Of a DNA stretch of 49,018 nt, positions 17,455 to 25,763 are shown in pieces. The stretch is from Methanobacteriota archaeon (GTDB lineage Archaea; Thermoplasmatota; Thermoplasmata; RBG-16-68-12; JAFNFQ01), in contig JAFNFQ010000043.1 of the NCBI GenBank assembly GCA_017885655.1, positions 1 to 49,018 of the forward strand. Direction: 5' to 3'. Numbering within the stretch: position 1 is the stretch's first letter; every line of letters begins with the position of its first letter. Position numbers and translations under genes: made by a program. The notes beneath the pieces were generated by a model that was given only the letters and a program-made list of their open reading frames with translations, had not been told where the DNA came from and did no database searches.

Positions 17455-18392
17455 GTGGGGAGCCTGCCCTTCTCCATCAGCGGGTTTCCGTCGATCTCCA
17501 CAGTCGCTTCGGTCATGATGCCGTCGACCCTGACGTCGCATTCGACCTTCCCGCCGAATGGCGCGCTCCCGCCAAAGACGATGTGGACCGCCCCTAGCGC
17601 CTTCTGCGCTTCGACTATCTGCCCCTTCGGCCTCGCCCGGGGGTTCAGCCCGATGCCGAACTTGCCCAGGTTCCTCCCCTCCTTCCCGCCCCTGTTCATC
17701 TCCGCGACCGCGTTCTTCGCGCCGACGACGCGCGTCGCGTAACCTTTGTCCAGGCTGAGAGTGGCCGGCTGCTCGACCAGGTCGTGAAGCCTGATGTTGA
17801 ACACCAGTCGCCCTTCTCCGGTCTCTTCCACCGGGGCCACGAAGACCTCCCCGGCGGGAAGCGTGGTCACCTCGCCCCTCCTCTTCGCGAAGCCGGTGTC
17901 CCTCGTGATCCACTCGCGTCTCTTGACGCTGAACGTCGCGTCGGTCCCGCCGCCCGACGTGATGCGGACCTTCCTCGCGTTCCTCAGCTTCCTCTCCATG
18001 ACCCTCAGGACCCTCCCTATCTCCTCGTAGTCCGCGGTGATCCCGCCCCCGCTCATCGACTCCTCGGTCACGCCGGGGAGAGAGGCGATCCTCGCGCCCG
18101 CTTTCGTCGCCCTGATTCTTGCCATCGTGTGCGTCATCGATGTCCCCGTGGCGAGAACGATGACCTCGCACTCGAGCATGAGCTTAGCGAGCGGCTCAGG
18201 TGGCTCCTGCGCCTGCCTCACGCGCGGCGGCACTATGGTCAGGATGGGCACCGCCTCCGCGCGCCTCGCTGACTGGAAGATCGCCTCGCCCACCGCCTTC
18301 CTGTCGACGTCAGCGATGATCAGCACGTGCTCTCCTTTGCGCACCGAGAGACACTGGCCAACAATCCTGTCGGCACCCTCCTCAATGGGCAT
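17451..18392 (-). CDS. M29-type aminopeptidase-like protein
   Basis: 313 residues resembling the M29 (aminopeptidase T) / AmpS fold: an N-terminal Rossmann-like half ('VRKGEHVLIIADVDRKAVGEAI', 'ECEVIVLATGTSMTHT') and a C-terminal half with 'GTDATFSV', 'PAGEVFVAPVEETGEGRLVF', 'FGIGLNPRA' and 'ALGAVHIVFGGSAPFGGKVECDVRVDGIM'. In the family the C-terminal glutamate, histidine and aspartate ligands hold two metal ions. The protein is shorter than classical M29 enzymes (about 400 residues) and belongs to the short archaeal branch whose substrate is unknown. ATG 18392 is preferred to GTG 18410 because the TATA box (18417-18424) predicts transcription at about 18395, giving a leaderless mRNA. Confidence 0.8.
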   Translation of the reverse strand: MPIEEGADRIVGQCLSVRKGEHVLIIADVDRKAVGEAIFQSARRAEAVPILTIVPPRVRQAQEPPEPLAKLMLECEVIVLATGTSMTHTMARIRATKAGARIASLPGVTEESMSGGGITADYEEIGRVLRVMERKLRNARKVRITSGGGTDATFSVKRREWITRDTGFAKRRGEVTTLPAGEVFVAPVEETGEGRLVFNIRLHDLVEQPATLSLDKGYATRVVGAKNAVAEMNRGGKEGRNLGKFGIGLNPRARPKGQIVEAQKALGAVHIVFGGSAPFGGKVECDVRVDGIMTEATVEIDGNPLMEKGRLPT

Positions 18393-18416
18393 GGCGTATA
18401 GTGAATGCACTATCGA

Positions 18417-18470
18417 CTATAATTTGATTTATCGGGCTTCTCGTGCCGCCGCAGTGGAAAATATAAATAT
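18417..18470. promoter_or_regulatory. Divergent promoter pair
   Basis: Minus-strand TATA (18417-18424, read AATTATAG) serves the peptidase gene, and plus-strand TATA AAAATATAAAT (18458-18468) serves the Roadblock gene. The two boxes are about 40 bp apart in an AT-rich stretch, so their pre-initiation complexes may interfere. Confidence 0.65.
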
Positions 18471-18506
18471 CAATGCAACAATCAGCTACGAAAGAGGAGC
18501 AGGGGT

Positions 18507-18878
18507 TTGGCGTCGGCTGTTGGGGAGCTCAAGAGGTTATTGGCGGAGTTCAACTCCAGATACGGAGCCTCCATGTCTGCGATAGTCTCGCGCAGTGGCA
18601 TACCGATCGCGTGGGTCACTCCTCAGGGCACTCCGATGGAGAACTTCGCAGCTCTCTCCGCGACACTCCTTGGTGCGTCCGAGGTCATCTACTCTGGGGT
18701 CAACAAGCCCCCGCCGAACAGAGTCGTCGTTGAGTCGAACGATGGCATCCTGGTGGTCGCCGGCCTCGGCCAGAAGGCCTTCGTGGTCGCGATGTTCCAA
18801 ACAAATGCCCCGGAGATCTTCGAGGGCATCGAGAAGATCAGCGCGGCGATCATGGATGTCCTGAAGGGACCGGGCTGA
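18507..18878 (+). CDS. Roadblock/LC7 domain protein
   Basis: 123 residues forming a single Roadblock/LC7 domain: an N-terminal helix (GELKRLLAEFNSRYG), strands 'ASMSAIVSRSGIPIAWV' and 'NRVVVESNDGILVVAGLGQKAFVVAMF', and a closing helix 'IFEGIEKISAAIMDVL'. In Archaea and Bacteria such proteins dimerise and commonly regulate small Ras-like GTPases of the MglA type, but no GTPase is in this window. The start is TTG at 18507, supported by GAGGAG (18494-18499) 7 nt upstream and a TATA box at 18458-18468. It is the first gene of a probable three-gene run with the surface protein and DNA glycosylase downstream. Confidence 0.9.
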   Translation: MASAVGELKRLLAEFNSRYGASMSAIVSRSGIPIAWVTPQGTPMENFAALSATLLGASEVIYSGVNKPPPNRVVVESNDGILVVAGLGQKAFVVAMFQTNAPEIFEGIEKISAAIMDVLKGPG

Positions 18879-18976
18879 GCGTCTCTGGCCCCTTCCCATC
18901 CCGGGATTTTTCGCAAAGCTTCATCAGCGTGCATCGGCTGATTACCGGGGAGAGGAATCGGATTCGAAGAATCTCA

Positions 18977-19858
18977 ATGGAGGCGGGAAAGGTGTTCAGG
19001 GCATCAAGGAAGATGAAGCTCGCCGCGCTGATCCTCGGGATTCTGTCGTTCGCGATGCTGACGGGGGTGAATGCGAACAGCACCGGGAAGATCGGTCAGT
19101 CGATCACAGTGACCATCACCGTTACCGCGAATGAGTTATCATCCTTGAACAAGGTGGGGGTCTTCCTCGTCCGCGCCCTGCAGACGACCAACAGCCAGCC
19201 GAGCGTGGACGGCTGGGTAATACTGAGCGACCCCAACGGCCACCAGTTCAACTACGTGGAGAAGATTGCGGCGGGAGTCGGCTCTCCCGTCGATTTCACA
19301 TGGACCCTGAAGGCGCCGACGACGACCGGCACTTACCACCTTTACGCCCGCACCCACCATGGAGGCGGCGCGGAATACTACATGGACTTCACCAGCGGCC
19401 TGACCTTCACCGTGGTCCCGGCCGTGGCAGGGAGACCCGAGATCGACCACCAGCCGCCGACGGGAGTGCGGCCCGGAACACAGATCACGATCAATGCGGT
19501 GATAGTCAACGCGACGAACGCAAACCTGACCTGGAAGAACACTTCGATGGCATCGCCGCTCACGGTCTCGATGACGAACACGTCCACGCCGTCAGGGCGA
19601 GGCTGGGTCTACACGGCGACGATTCCCGCGCAGCCCGGTCCGACCAGGATAGACTACGCCATCAACGCCACTGGTTCTGGCGGTTCGTTCGAATCGACAT
19701 ACACGCTCAGCGTGACCGAGCCGACCACGACCACAGGCTTCACCCAGGAAGAGCAGATCGCCTGGCTGCTCACGCTTGCCGCGGTCATGACGATTGTCGC
19801 GGGCATCATCGCTGTCTCCTACATGGTGTTCAAGCAGAGGCTCAAGAAGGGGACCTAG
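18977..19858 (+). CDS. Small membrane-anchored surface protein with Ig-like domains
   Basis: About 293 residues. A basic N-terminus and hydrophobic segment (MKLAALILGILSFAMLTGV) form a signal peptide; two beta-rich Ig-like domains follow (about residues 35-150 and 155-250); a C-terminal membrane helix (WLLTLAAVMTIVAGIIAVSYMVF) and a short basic tail (KQRLKKGT) anchor it with the ectodomain outside. ATG 18977 is used; ATG 19013 directly before the hydrophobic segment is a good alternative, and neither has a clear SD. I do not recognise a specific family. It lies between the Roadblock gene and the glycosylase gene, 17 nt before the latter. Confidence 0.75.
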   Translation: MEAGKVFRASRKMKLAALILGILSFAMLTGVNANSTGKIGQSITVTITVTANELSSLNKVGVFLVRALQTTNSQPSVDGWVILSDPNGHQFNYVEKIAAGVGSPVDFTWTLKAPTTTGTYHLYARTHHGGGAEYYMDFTSGLTFTVVPAVAGRPEIDHQPPTGVRPGTQITINAVIVNATNANLTWKNTSMASPLTVSMTNTSTPSGRGWVYTATIPAQPGPTRIDYAINATGSGGSFESTYTLSVTEPTTTTGFTQEEQIAWLLTLAAVMTIVAGIIAVSYMVFKQRLKKGT

Positions 19859-19875
19859 CCAGACTGCTGATTGCG

Positions 19876-20538
19876 ATGAACCGGGCCACGGCGATCTACG
19901 AGTTGCTTCTGGAGCGCTTCGGTCCGCAGCACTGGTGGCCCGCCGAGACGCCATTCGAGGTGATCGTCGGAGCCGTCCTGATGCCACAGACCTCTTGGAA
20001 AAATGTCGAGGCTGCGATAGGGAATCTGAAGAAAGCTCGGATGCTAGCCCCCGCCAAGATCGCCTCCGCGCCGATCGCGAGGCTTACGTCCATCATCAGG
20101 CCGGCGGGCCTCTACAGGACGAAGCCACGGAGGCTGAGGGAGTTCTGCCGTCACATCATGAGGACGAGCGGCGGGGACGTGAACGCATTTCTCAATCGAG
20201 AGCAGTCATCGCTTCGCACTGAGTTGCTCTCGCTAGATGGCGTCGGATCGGAGACGGCGGATTCGATCCTCCTCTATGCGGCGAACAAGGAGACATTCGT
20301 CGTCGACGCCTACACGAGGCGGATTGGCAAGCGTGTCGGTCTCTTCGATTTCGACGACTACGGCGAGGTCCAGGGTTACTTCGAGGACAACGTCGCTGGG
20401 GGAGTGAGGCTCTATCAGGAATACCACGCGCTGATCGTTGAACTCGCGAAGAGTATATGCAGGCCCAAACCCCTTTGCGACCTTTGCCCGTTGAACAAGG
20501 TCTGCAACCACGCGAAGCGGTCTTCGGGAAAGCGCTGA
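19876..20538 (+). CDS. MagIII-type HhH-GPD DNA glycosylase with iron-sulfur cluster motif
   Basis: 220 residues of the endonuclease III superfamily, closest in pattern to COG2231 (3-methyladenine glycosylase MagIII, MJ1434). Visible: 'WWPAETPFEVIVGAVLMPQTSW' at the N-terminus, the helix-hairpin-helix 'LLSLDGVGSETADSILLYA', catalytic aspartate D144 in 'FVVDAYTRR', and a C-terminal cysteine motif C-x5-C-x2-C-x5-C (CRPKPLCDLCPLNKVC) for a 4Fe-4S cluster. In EndoIII the HhH reads GVGRKTA with a lyase lysine; here that position is glutamate, so a monofunctional glycosylase without AP-lyase activity is expected. It removes damaged or mismatched bases, with the exact lesion unknown. ATG 19876 follows the upstream stop by 17 nt, suggesting co-transcription. 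Confidence 0.9.
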   Translation: MNRATAIYELLLERFGPQHWWPAETPFEVIVGAVLMPQTSWKNVEAAIGNLKKARMLAPAKIASAPIARLTSIIRPAGLYRTKPRRLREFCRHIMRTSGGDVNAFLNREQSSLRTELLSLDGVGSETADSILLYAANKETFVVDAYTRRIGKRVGLFDFDDYGEVQGYFEDNVAGGVRLYQEYHALIVELAKSICRPKPLCDLCPLNKVCNHAKRSSGKR

Positions 20539-20668
20539 GATCCAGAACCGCCGCACGGATTCCTGTTATCAGTTTCCGAAACACGCGGGGCTGATTATCC
20601 AGCAACCTCCGAACGGCCGATTTTTGGGATTCAACAAGCCGAGTTCTCTCCACAAAGTTTATCCATCG

Positions 20669-20703
20669 TTTTGACAAGTTGCGAAATTCGTCACTTGTCA
20701 AAA
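20669..20703. promoter_or_regulatory. 35-bp dyad upstream of the STAND regulator
   Basis: TTTTGACAAGT (20669-20679) is repeated in perfect inverted form as ACTTGTCAAAA (20693-20703), and the centre CGAAATTCG is itself symmetric, so 15 of 17 base pairs match about a single axis at 20686. A TATA box (TATTATA, 20737-20743) follows about 35 bp later and predicts a leaderless start at 20762. The position suits an activator or autoregulator site. Confidence 0.7.
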
Positions 20704-20761
20704 AGTCTCTCCAAATAGCATTATCCATTTTCACCGTATTATAGGTCGTTGGGGAAAACCC

Positions 20762-23236
20762 ATGAACAGCTGCACAATCGGCAACAGGGTGTTGATACAC
20801 CTTTCGTGTCTGTCGCGGCACCGAGAGGACTTCGTGTGCCCGCAGGAAATGACCCAAGACGGGATCGCGTCGAAGCTCGGCATCAGTCGCGCCCACGTCG
20901 CGCTCGAACTGAAGAGGCTCGAGAAGCGCAGTCAGGTCGAGTACAGGCTGGCGCATGTGGTCAGGGCGAAGTCCAGGAGGAAGGTGTACACGGTCACCAG
21001 AGCGGGCGACGAGGTCGCGAGCGAACTGAAGGACGCGGCCAGGCGCAAGACCGTCAGGCTGCTCGACGACAACGGCGGAACCATGTGCCTCGGCACCGAG
21101 GCGCTGAAGGTGCTCTGCTCTTTGGGATACAGCGAGAGCGAGGCTGTCATCAAGATACTCACGACTGAGGCGATGACGATCGAGGGCGGTCGCAGGAACG
21201 GCAGCGGGACACCGGCGAACACGGACCTAATCGGGCGGGGGCAGGAGCTAGAGAGGCTGAACAGGTGGCTTCGTTCCCCCGGCAAGGCGGTCTGCGTGCT
21301 CGCAGGCGCGGATGGCACCGGAAAGAGCTCGCTCGCCGCCTCGCTCGCCTCGTCGTTCGACGGCATCTCGGTCATGCGGCCCGTGAGGCCGATGCAGTCC
21401 GTCAGGTCGGTCCTGTCGGGAATCGCCTCGATTCTCGCGGCGAAGGGCAGGCGCAAGCTCCAAATCATGCTCGGGAGAGACGACTTCGACCCGCGCGAGG
21501 CGGTGCTGGCGCTCGCGGAGGAGATGGCGGGCGGGCTGCTCGTCCTGGACGATGCGCACAACTCCTCGGAGGTCGAGGACTTCGCCGGCCTGTTCATGTC
21601 GATGAACGACTGGCCCCTCAAGGTCCTCGTGATCAGCAGGAGGAAGCCGGGGTTCTGCCAGAGATGGGCCGACACTTTCCAGAGGCCTTACGAGGATGTC
21701 CCGGTGGCGGGGCTCGACCTCGAGTCCGCGCGGAAACTGGTCGCTCTGCACGCGAAAGCGATGGCGGACGAGGGAGTGAGCGCCGCGCACGCGGCAACCC
21801 AAGGCAGACCTCTCGATCTGATTTTGCTGGCGGAATTGGGCTGGTCGTTCGACATTGCGGAAGTCCCGACCATCGCGGCACTCGTCCGTTCGCGCATGAC
21901 GGAAGAGGAGATGGACACCCTGCGAATCGCGGCGGTTGTCCGCACGTCTTTCGATCCGGCGCTGCTGGCACTCACGCCGGCCCAGAAGTCCCTGCTCAGC
22001 CGCAAGTCGCTCTTCCAGTCCGATGACGGACGATTCATGCTCCACGAGACTCTCAGGAACCTCGTTGTGGAGGGAATGGGGGTCGAGGAGAGGCGGCAAT
22101 CGCACCTCAGGGCGGGGGCCCTCGAAGAGGCGCGCGGAGACTTCGTCAAGGCGGCGTCGCACTACATAGACGCAGGCCTGAGTGACAAGGCGGCGGACTT
22201 GCTGTCCGGCATGGACCCGTCCGGCGCCAAGGACTCTGCCGTCGAGCTTCTCTGCATCCTCAGGGCGATTGGCGACGACAGGAGGCTCGAGACGCTGCGC
22301 GGGAAGACGGTGGAGAGCCTCGGGCGGCTGGACGAGGCAAGGCTCTGCTACGAAAGGGCGGCGGGAGCAATGAGCGGTCTCTCCCCGGATTCCCTTCTCG
22401 CGCTCGGCGATATCGAGTCGAGGATGTCGATGCATGACGAGGCAGAGCGGCACTTCTCCATGGCGATGAACCTCGCGATGGAGGGCAAGGACGAGGTCAT
22501 GCGGACGAGGGCCATGCGTGGCCTGGCGGGGATCCGCAGGTCCCTCGGCGATTTCGACGGGGCAGCCGCACACCTCACTGAGGCCCGCGGTGTCCTGGAA
22601 AGTGCGGGAGAATGGACTGAAGCGGTCAGGTGCAGGGCAGAGCTCGGCGCGGTCGAATTGGAAAGGGACAACCCCGCCGGAGCGATCGCTGAGCTCACGT
22701 CGGCGGCACAGAGTTCCGGCCAGTACGACACCTACTCGGCGAAGGTCCTGAGCGATCTCGGCATCGCCCATCAGAGACTTGGGGACGAAGAGCGCGCAGT
22801 CGCCCGGTTCCTGGAGGCCGTCAAGGTCGCGGAATCCTTCGGTCAGGCCAAGATCGTGGCGCGAGCTCTCGCGGGTGCCGCGGAGAGCAGGCTCCGCACA
22901 GGCAAGTCCATCGAGGCGGAGGAGCTGTGCGGGAGGGCCATGCGGCTAGGCGAGAGGCTCGACGATCCTGTCCTGCTGTCGATGGTGCACGCGACGCTCG
23001 GAGTCCTAAACAAGAACCTCGGTCTCTGGAAGAGGGCGGAGTCGCACATCGTGACGAGCATCGAGCTGCTCAAGCCGCTGAACTCTCCGAAGGCTCTCGC
23101 CGGGCGCTACCGGGATCTTGCCACTCTCTACGAGAAGACCGGGGACGCCAGGAAGGCGAGGCTCTGGAACTCCAGGGCGGAGAGGATGATGGAGTGGGAG
23201 GGGTCGGGGCAATCGACTGGCCAAGTGTTCGCCTGA
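20762..23236 (+). CDS. wHTH-STAND ATPase-TPR regulator
   Basis: 824 residues in three parts. Residues 1-100 are a winged helix (QDGIASKLGISRAHVALELKRLEKR, with wing 'KVYTVTRAGDEV'). Residues 155-400 are a STAND-type P-loop ATPase: Walker A GADGTGKSS with K188, Walker B LLVLDDAH with D263/D264, and 'VLVISRRK' sensor-like strand. From about 430 to the end are TPR-like helical repeats (for example 'GRLDEARLCYERAAG', 'GDFDGAAAHLTEARG', 'GDEERAVARFLEAV'). By analogy with MalT-like regulators, ligand or partner binding to the repeats would drive ATP-dependent oligomerisation and DNA binding; that is inference. The upstream 35-bp dyad and the repeated motifs downstream are candidate targets, and the next gene is a surface protein. 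Confidence 0.85.
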   Translation: MNSCTIGNRVLIHLSCLSRHREDFVCPQEMTQDGIASKLGISRAHVALELKRLEKRSQVEYRLAHVVRAKSRRKVYTVTRAGDEVASELKDAARRKTVRLLDDNGGTMCLGTEALKVLCSLGYSESEAVIKILTTEAMTIEGGRRNGSGTPANTDLIGRGQELERLNRWLRSPGKAVCVLAGADGTGKSSLAASLASSFDGISVMRPVRPMQSVRSVLSGIASILAAKGRRKLQIMLGRDDFDPREAVLALAEEMAGGLLVLDDAHNSSEVEDFAGLFMSMNDWPLKVLVISRRKPGFCQRWADTFQRPYEDVPVAGLDLESARKLVALHAKAMADEGVSAAHAATQGRPLDLILLAELGWSFDIAEVPTIAALVRSRMTEEEMDTLRIAAVVRTSFDPALLALTPAQKSLLSRKSLFQSDDGRFMLHETLRNLVVEGMGVEERRQSHLRAGALEEARGDFVKAASHYIDAGLSDKAADLLSGMDPSGAKDSAVELLCILRAIGDDRRLETLRGKTVESLGRLDEARLCYERAAGAMSGLSPDSLLALGDIESRMSMHDEAERHFSMAMNLAMEGKDEVMRTRAMRGLAGIRRSLGDFDGAAAHLTEARGVLESAGEWTEAVRCRAELGAVELERDNPAGAIAELTSAAQSSGQYDTYSAKVLSDLGIAHQRLGDEERAVARFLEAVKVAESFGQAKIVARALAGAAESRLRTGKSIEAEELCGRAMRLGERLDDPVLLSMVHATLGVLNKNLGLWKRAESHIVTSIELLKPLNSPKALAGRYRDLATLYEKTGDARKARLWNSRAERMMEWEGSGQSTGQVFA

Positions 23237-23249
23237 ATCCCGACATTTC

Positions 23250-23320
23250 GAAAAGTGTACAACGGATTCTGACGCTGGCCTGAATTGACGATTAGAAAAC
23301 TGTACAAGTCTTAATATATA
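23250..23320 (+). promoter_or_regulatory. Promoter with twin GAAAA[G/C]TGTACAA sites
   Basis: GAAAAGTGTACAA (23250-23262) and GAAAACTGTACAA (23295-23307) are direct repeats 45 bp apart, each containing the palindrome TGTACA. The second ends three bases before TTAATATATA (23311-23320), the TATA box of the downstream surface-protein gene. The arrangement looks like a pair of regulator sites overlapping the BRE. Confidence 0.65.
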
Positions 23321-23402
23321 GCGTCCCTATTGCTCCGCCGATATAATCCTTCACGGGAGGATGGGACCGTTAATCACGGAACTTCTCGGAGGAGATGAGA
23401 AA

Positions 23403-25712
23403 GTGAAAGACAAGACTCTGAGCTTATTATTGGCGATTTGGATGATCAGCGTGGCTTTTGTGGGCTTGGCAGCGAACTCGAAGGCGGCAGACGTCTTCAC
23501 AAACGACCAGACGAGGATACACCTCGACCCGAACAACTATCCCGGGATCGACCCGGCCTTGTATTGGTATTACCCGGGTGACACGATAACGGGTTGGCTC
23601 GAAGGGCGGCCGACCGGCGGGTTGCCGCCTCCGGCGGATGGGCTAGAGGACACACTGGACGTTGTGGCTGCGGCAGACGACCCGTTGACTATGGGCTGCG
23701 ACGCATTCACTCTGACGCAGGTTCTGCTGCAGGCGGACAATGTGGTGATTGACCCGGTAACCGAAAGGGGCGTTTTCAGCTTCTCTGGGGCTAACACGCA
23801 ATTCCTAAGCGACGGCTACTATTGCGCTTGGGCCGCGCCGGGCGATTACATCCAGGGCGGTTCGCCCAACCCGTACGCGGGAAGGAACATCCAGTTCCAG
23901 ATACACGAGTACACCATAACGGCCTCGACTGACAGGGGCGGCTATATACCTGGAAACACGGTTAGCATCTACTACCTGGTCAGCAAGATAAAGGACGGCT
24001 CGCCCATGACTATGACCGGCTATCAGTCCAACTGGCTGGTCGTGTCCTCGGACGGCCTGACGTACGCATATGGCAACCTGCTGCAGTCCACGGGTCAGTT
24101 CAACTTCACGATAAGCAACAACGGTGGAACGAATCCAGCCGAGGTGTACCCTGCCATGATCTGGTTCAACAACACCGGCGGCGGAGCCAACAGGAGAGCG
24201 ACATGGGGCCAAAATGTCAGGGTAGGCAATCTGGCGTGCAATATATTGACGCCGGCACCCCCTGCGACGTACGAGCCCGGCGCTTTGCTGGAAGTCGATG
24301 TCGCGGTTGACGCTTCGACGCCGACGAACTACGATTACCCTGGTGCAGGAGTCCTGATAAAGATCCTTGACGGTGGCACGGCAACCTCGCCTGAGATCAC
24401 CGCGTACACCAAGACGTTCGTGTCCGACGGCGCGGGCAACGTGAAGTACGTATTCGTGCTCGATTCGGCCGTCTTCTTGGACGGCAAGACGTACACGGTC
24501 TCTGCGAACGCGACGAGCATACTGAAGTACGCATCTGACCTGGCGCAGTTCAACATCCGCGAGAGCCTCGTAACGATGTCGGTGAGCCTTACTCTCGACA
24601 AGGACTCATACTACAGTGACGAGACGGCGGTCTTGACGGTCGCCGCACAGCCCCCTTCCGGCCACAGCCAACCGAGCACGTATGTGTACCGGATCTCGGC
24701 CGGGACGACGGATTTCGCGAGGCAATCGACCAGCAGCCCGACATTCAACTTCCACATCCCGTCGAACTTCCAGGGGACCTTGACATTCAGGGCGGACGTC
24801 TATAATGTCGAAGGTGACTATGGCTGGGACTCTACGACAGGGGCTGTCGGATTCGGCGTGATGATCGTGAACGTGAACCCGCCTGAGTACAACGCGAACA
24901 GCGTGCTGACGGCTAACTTCGAACTGAAGAGCACCGTGATGACGGCATCGACCACCACGTTCTACTACAAGGTATCCGACGGCGCGCGCACCGTCAAGCA
25001 GGGCACCGCGGACGTAAGTAGCGGAAGCCTCTCGGGCTCTATCCAGTACACGGTCCCGAACGTTCCCGCGCAGCAGTACACATTCACTGTCTACGCGAGC
25101 GGAGGCGGACACATCGTCTCAGGACAGGCGGCTGCGAGCCTCATCCAGGACTTCATACTGACCATCAAGTTCGACAAGACCAGCTACAACGCAGGCGACA
25201 CGATGGTCGTCGATTACAAGATAGCGGCCAGGGCGTCGGGCACGCCCCTGCCGAGGATATTCAGGCTCAGCTACGGGCTTATCGAGTATTCAGGAGTGTC
25301 GTTCACGACGACCAATGCCGAGGGCAAGGTCAACTACGTCGTGCCCGCCGGAGCGAACGAAGGCCAGGTCCTGTTCGAGATGCAGGAAAGCTCGACAAGC
25401 ACCATGGCGATCGAGGTCGTGACGATTGGTCCGCCGACTGATGGCATCGAGCTGTTCGACGCGTTCCTGCTCGTGCTGATTGTGATCCTCTTCCTGCTCG
25501 TGCTCGCGATGAGAGGACGAGGAGCTGGCGCGGGAGCAAGGGCACCGAAGCCGAAGGAAGAGAAGGCAGCGCCGCCGCCACCGCCCGGACAGCAGGTCTC
25601 CCCGATGATCGTGAACTGCAAGGCCTGCGGAGCGCCGATAGAGATAACGACGAGCAAGAGGCCAATCGAGGTCATGTGCCCGTCGTGCGGCGAGACAGCG
25701 ATGGTCCAGTAG
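23403..25712 (+). CDS. Membrane-anchored surface protein with cytoplasmic zinc ribbon
   Basis: 769 residues from GTG 23403, chosen because GGAGG (23388-23392) lies 10 nt upstream and the protein then starts directly with a signal peptide (KDKTLSLLLAIWMISVAFVG). ATG 23361 is in frame, but its SD would touch the start codon. The ectodomain (about 35-670) is a series of beta-sandwich, Ig or MG2-like domains with motifs such as 'YYPGDTI', 'YIPGNTVSIYY', 'YYSDETAVLTV' and 'YNAGDTMVVDY', typical of repeats that begin 'Y.pGD.v'. One membrane helix (LFDAFLLVLIVILFLLVLAM) precedes a cytoplasmic tail of about 65 residues ending in a CxxC-x(19)-CxxC zinc ribbon (CKACG ... CPSCG). Likely an envelope receptor or adhesin; the zinc ribbon suggests an intracellular partner. 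Confidence 0.85.
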   Translation: MKDKTLSLLLAIWMISVAFVGLAANSKAADVFTNDQTRIHLDPNNYPGIDPALYWYYPGDTITGWLEGRPTGGLPPPADGLEDTLDVVAAADDPLTMGCDAFTLTQVLLQADNVVIDPVTERGVFSFSGANTQFLSDGYYCAWAAPGDYIQGGSPNPYAGRNIQFQIHEYTITASTDRGGYIPGNTVSIYYLVSKIKDGSPMTMTGYQSNWLVVSSDGLTYAYGNLLQSTGQFNFTISNNGGTNPAEVYPAMIWFNNTGGGANRRATWGQNVRVGNLACNILTPAPPATYEPGALLEVDVAVDASTPTNYDYPGAGVLIKILDGGTATSPEITAYTKTFVSDGAGNVKYVFVLDSAVFLDGKTYTVSANATSILKYASDLAQFNIRESLVTMSVSLTLDKDSYYSDETAVLTVAAQPPSGHSQPSTYVYRISAGTTDFARQSTSSPTFNFHIPSNFQGTLTFRADVYNVEGDYGWDSTTGAVGFGVMIVNVNPPEYNANSVLTANFELKSTVMTASTTTFYYKVSDGARTVKQGTADVSSGSLSGSIQYTVPNVPAQQYTFTVYASGGGHIVSGQAAASLIQDFILTIKFDKTSYNAGDTMVVDYKIAARASGTPLPRIFRLSYGLIEYSGVSFTTTNAEGKVNYVVPAGANEGQVLFEMQESSTSTMAIEVVTIGPPTDGIELFDAFLLVLIVILFLLVLAMRGRGAGAGARAPKPKEEKAAPPPPPGQQVSPMIVNCKACGAPIEITTSKRPIEVMCPSCGETAMVQ

Positions 25713-25726
25713 GCGAACCCGATTCA

Positions 25727-25758
25727 GTAGGCCCCCACGGGGGCCTACACCTTTCCTT
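25727..25758. terminator. Bidirectional terminator hairpin between convergent genes
   Basis: GTAGGCCCCC (25727-25736) is the reverse complement of GGGGGCCTAC (25739-25748), followed on the plus strand by a pyrimidine-rich run with six T. It lies between the stops of the surface protein (25712) and the aminotransferase (25764) and could serve both. Confidence 0.8.
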
Positions 25759-25763
25759 TTTTC

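Noticed and set aside
16102-18171. Long minus-strand open frame over thiL and amrS
   Set aside because: Antisense shadow of well-identified genes; composition is Arg/Asp/His-rich as expected from GC-rich codon bias. The same applies to long antisense frames at 12844-13803, 21248-22771, 28780-30135, 31376-32653, 42352-43917 and 47651-48784.
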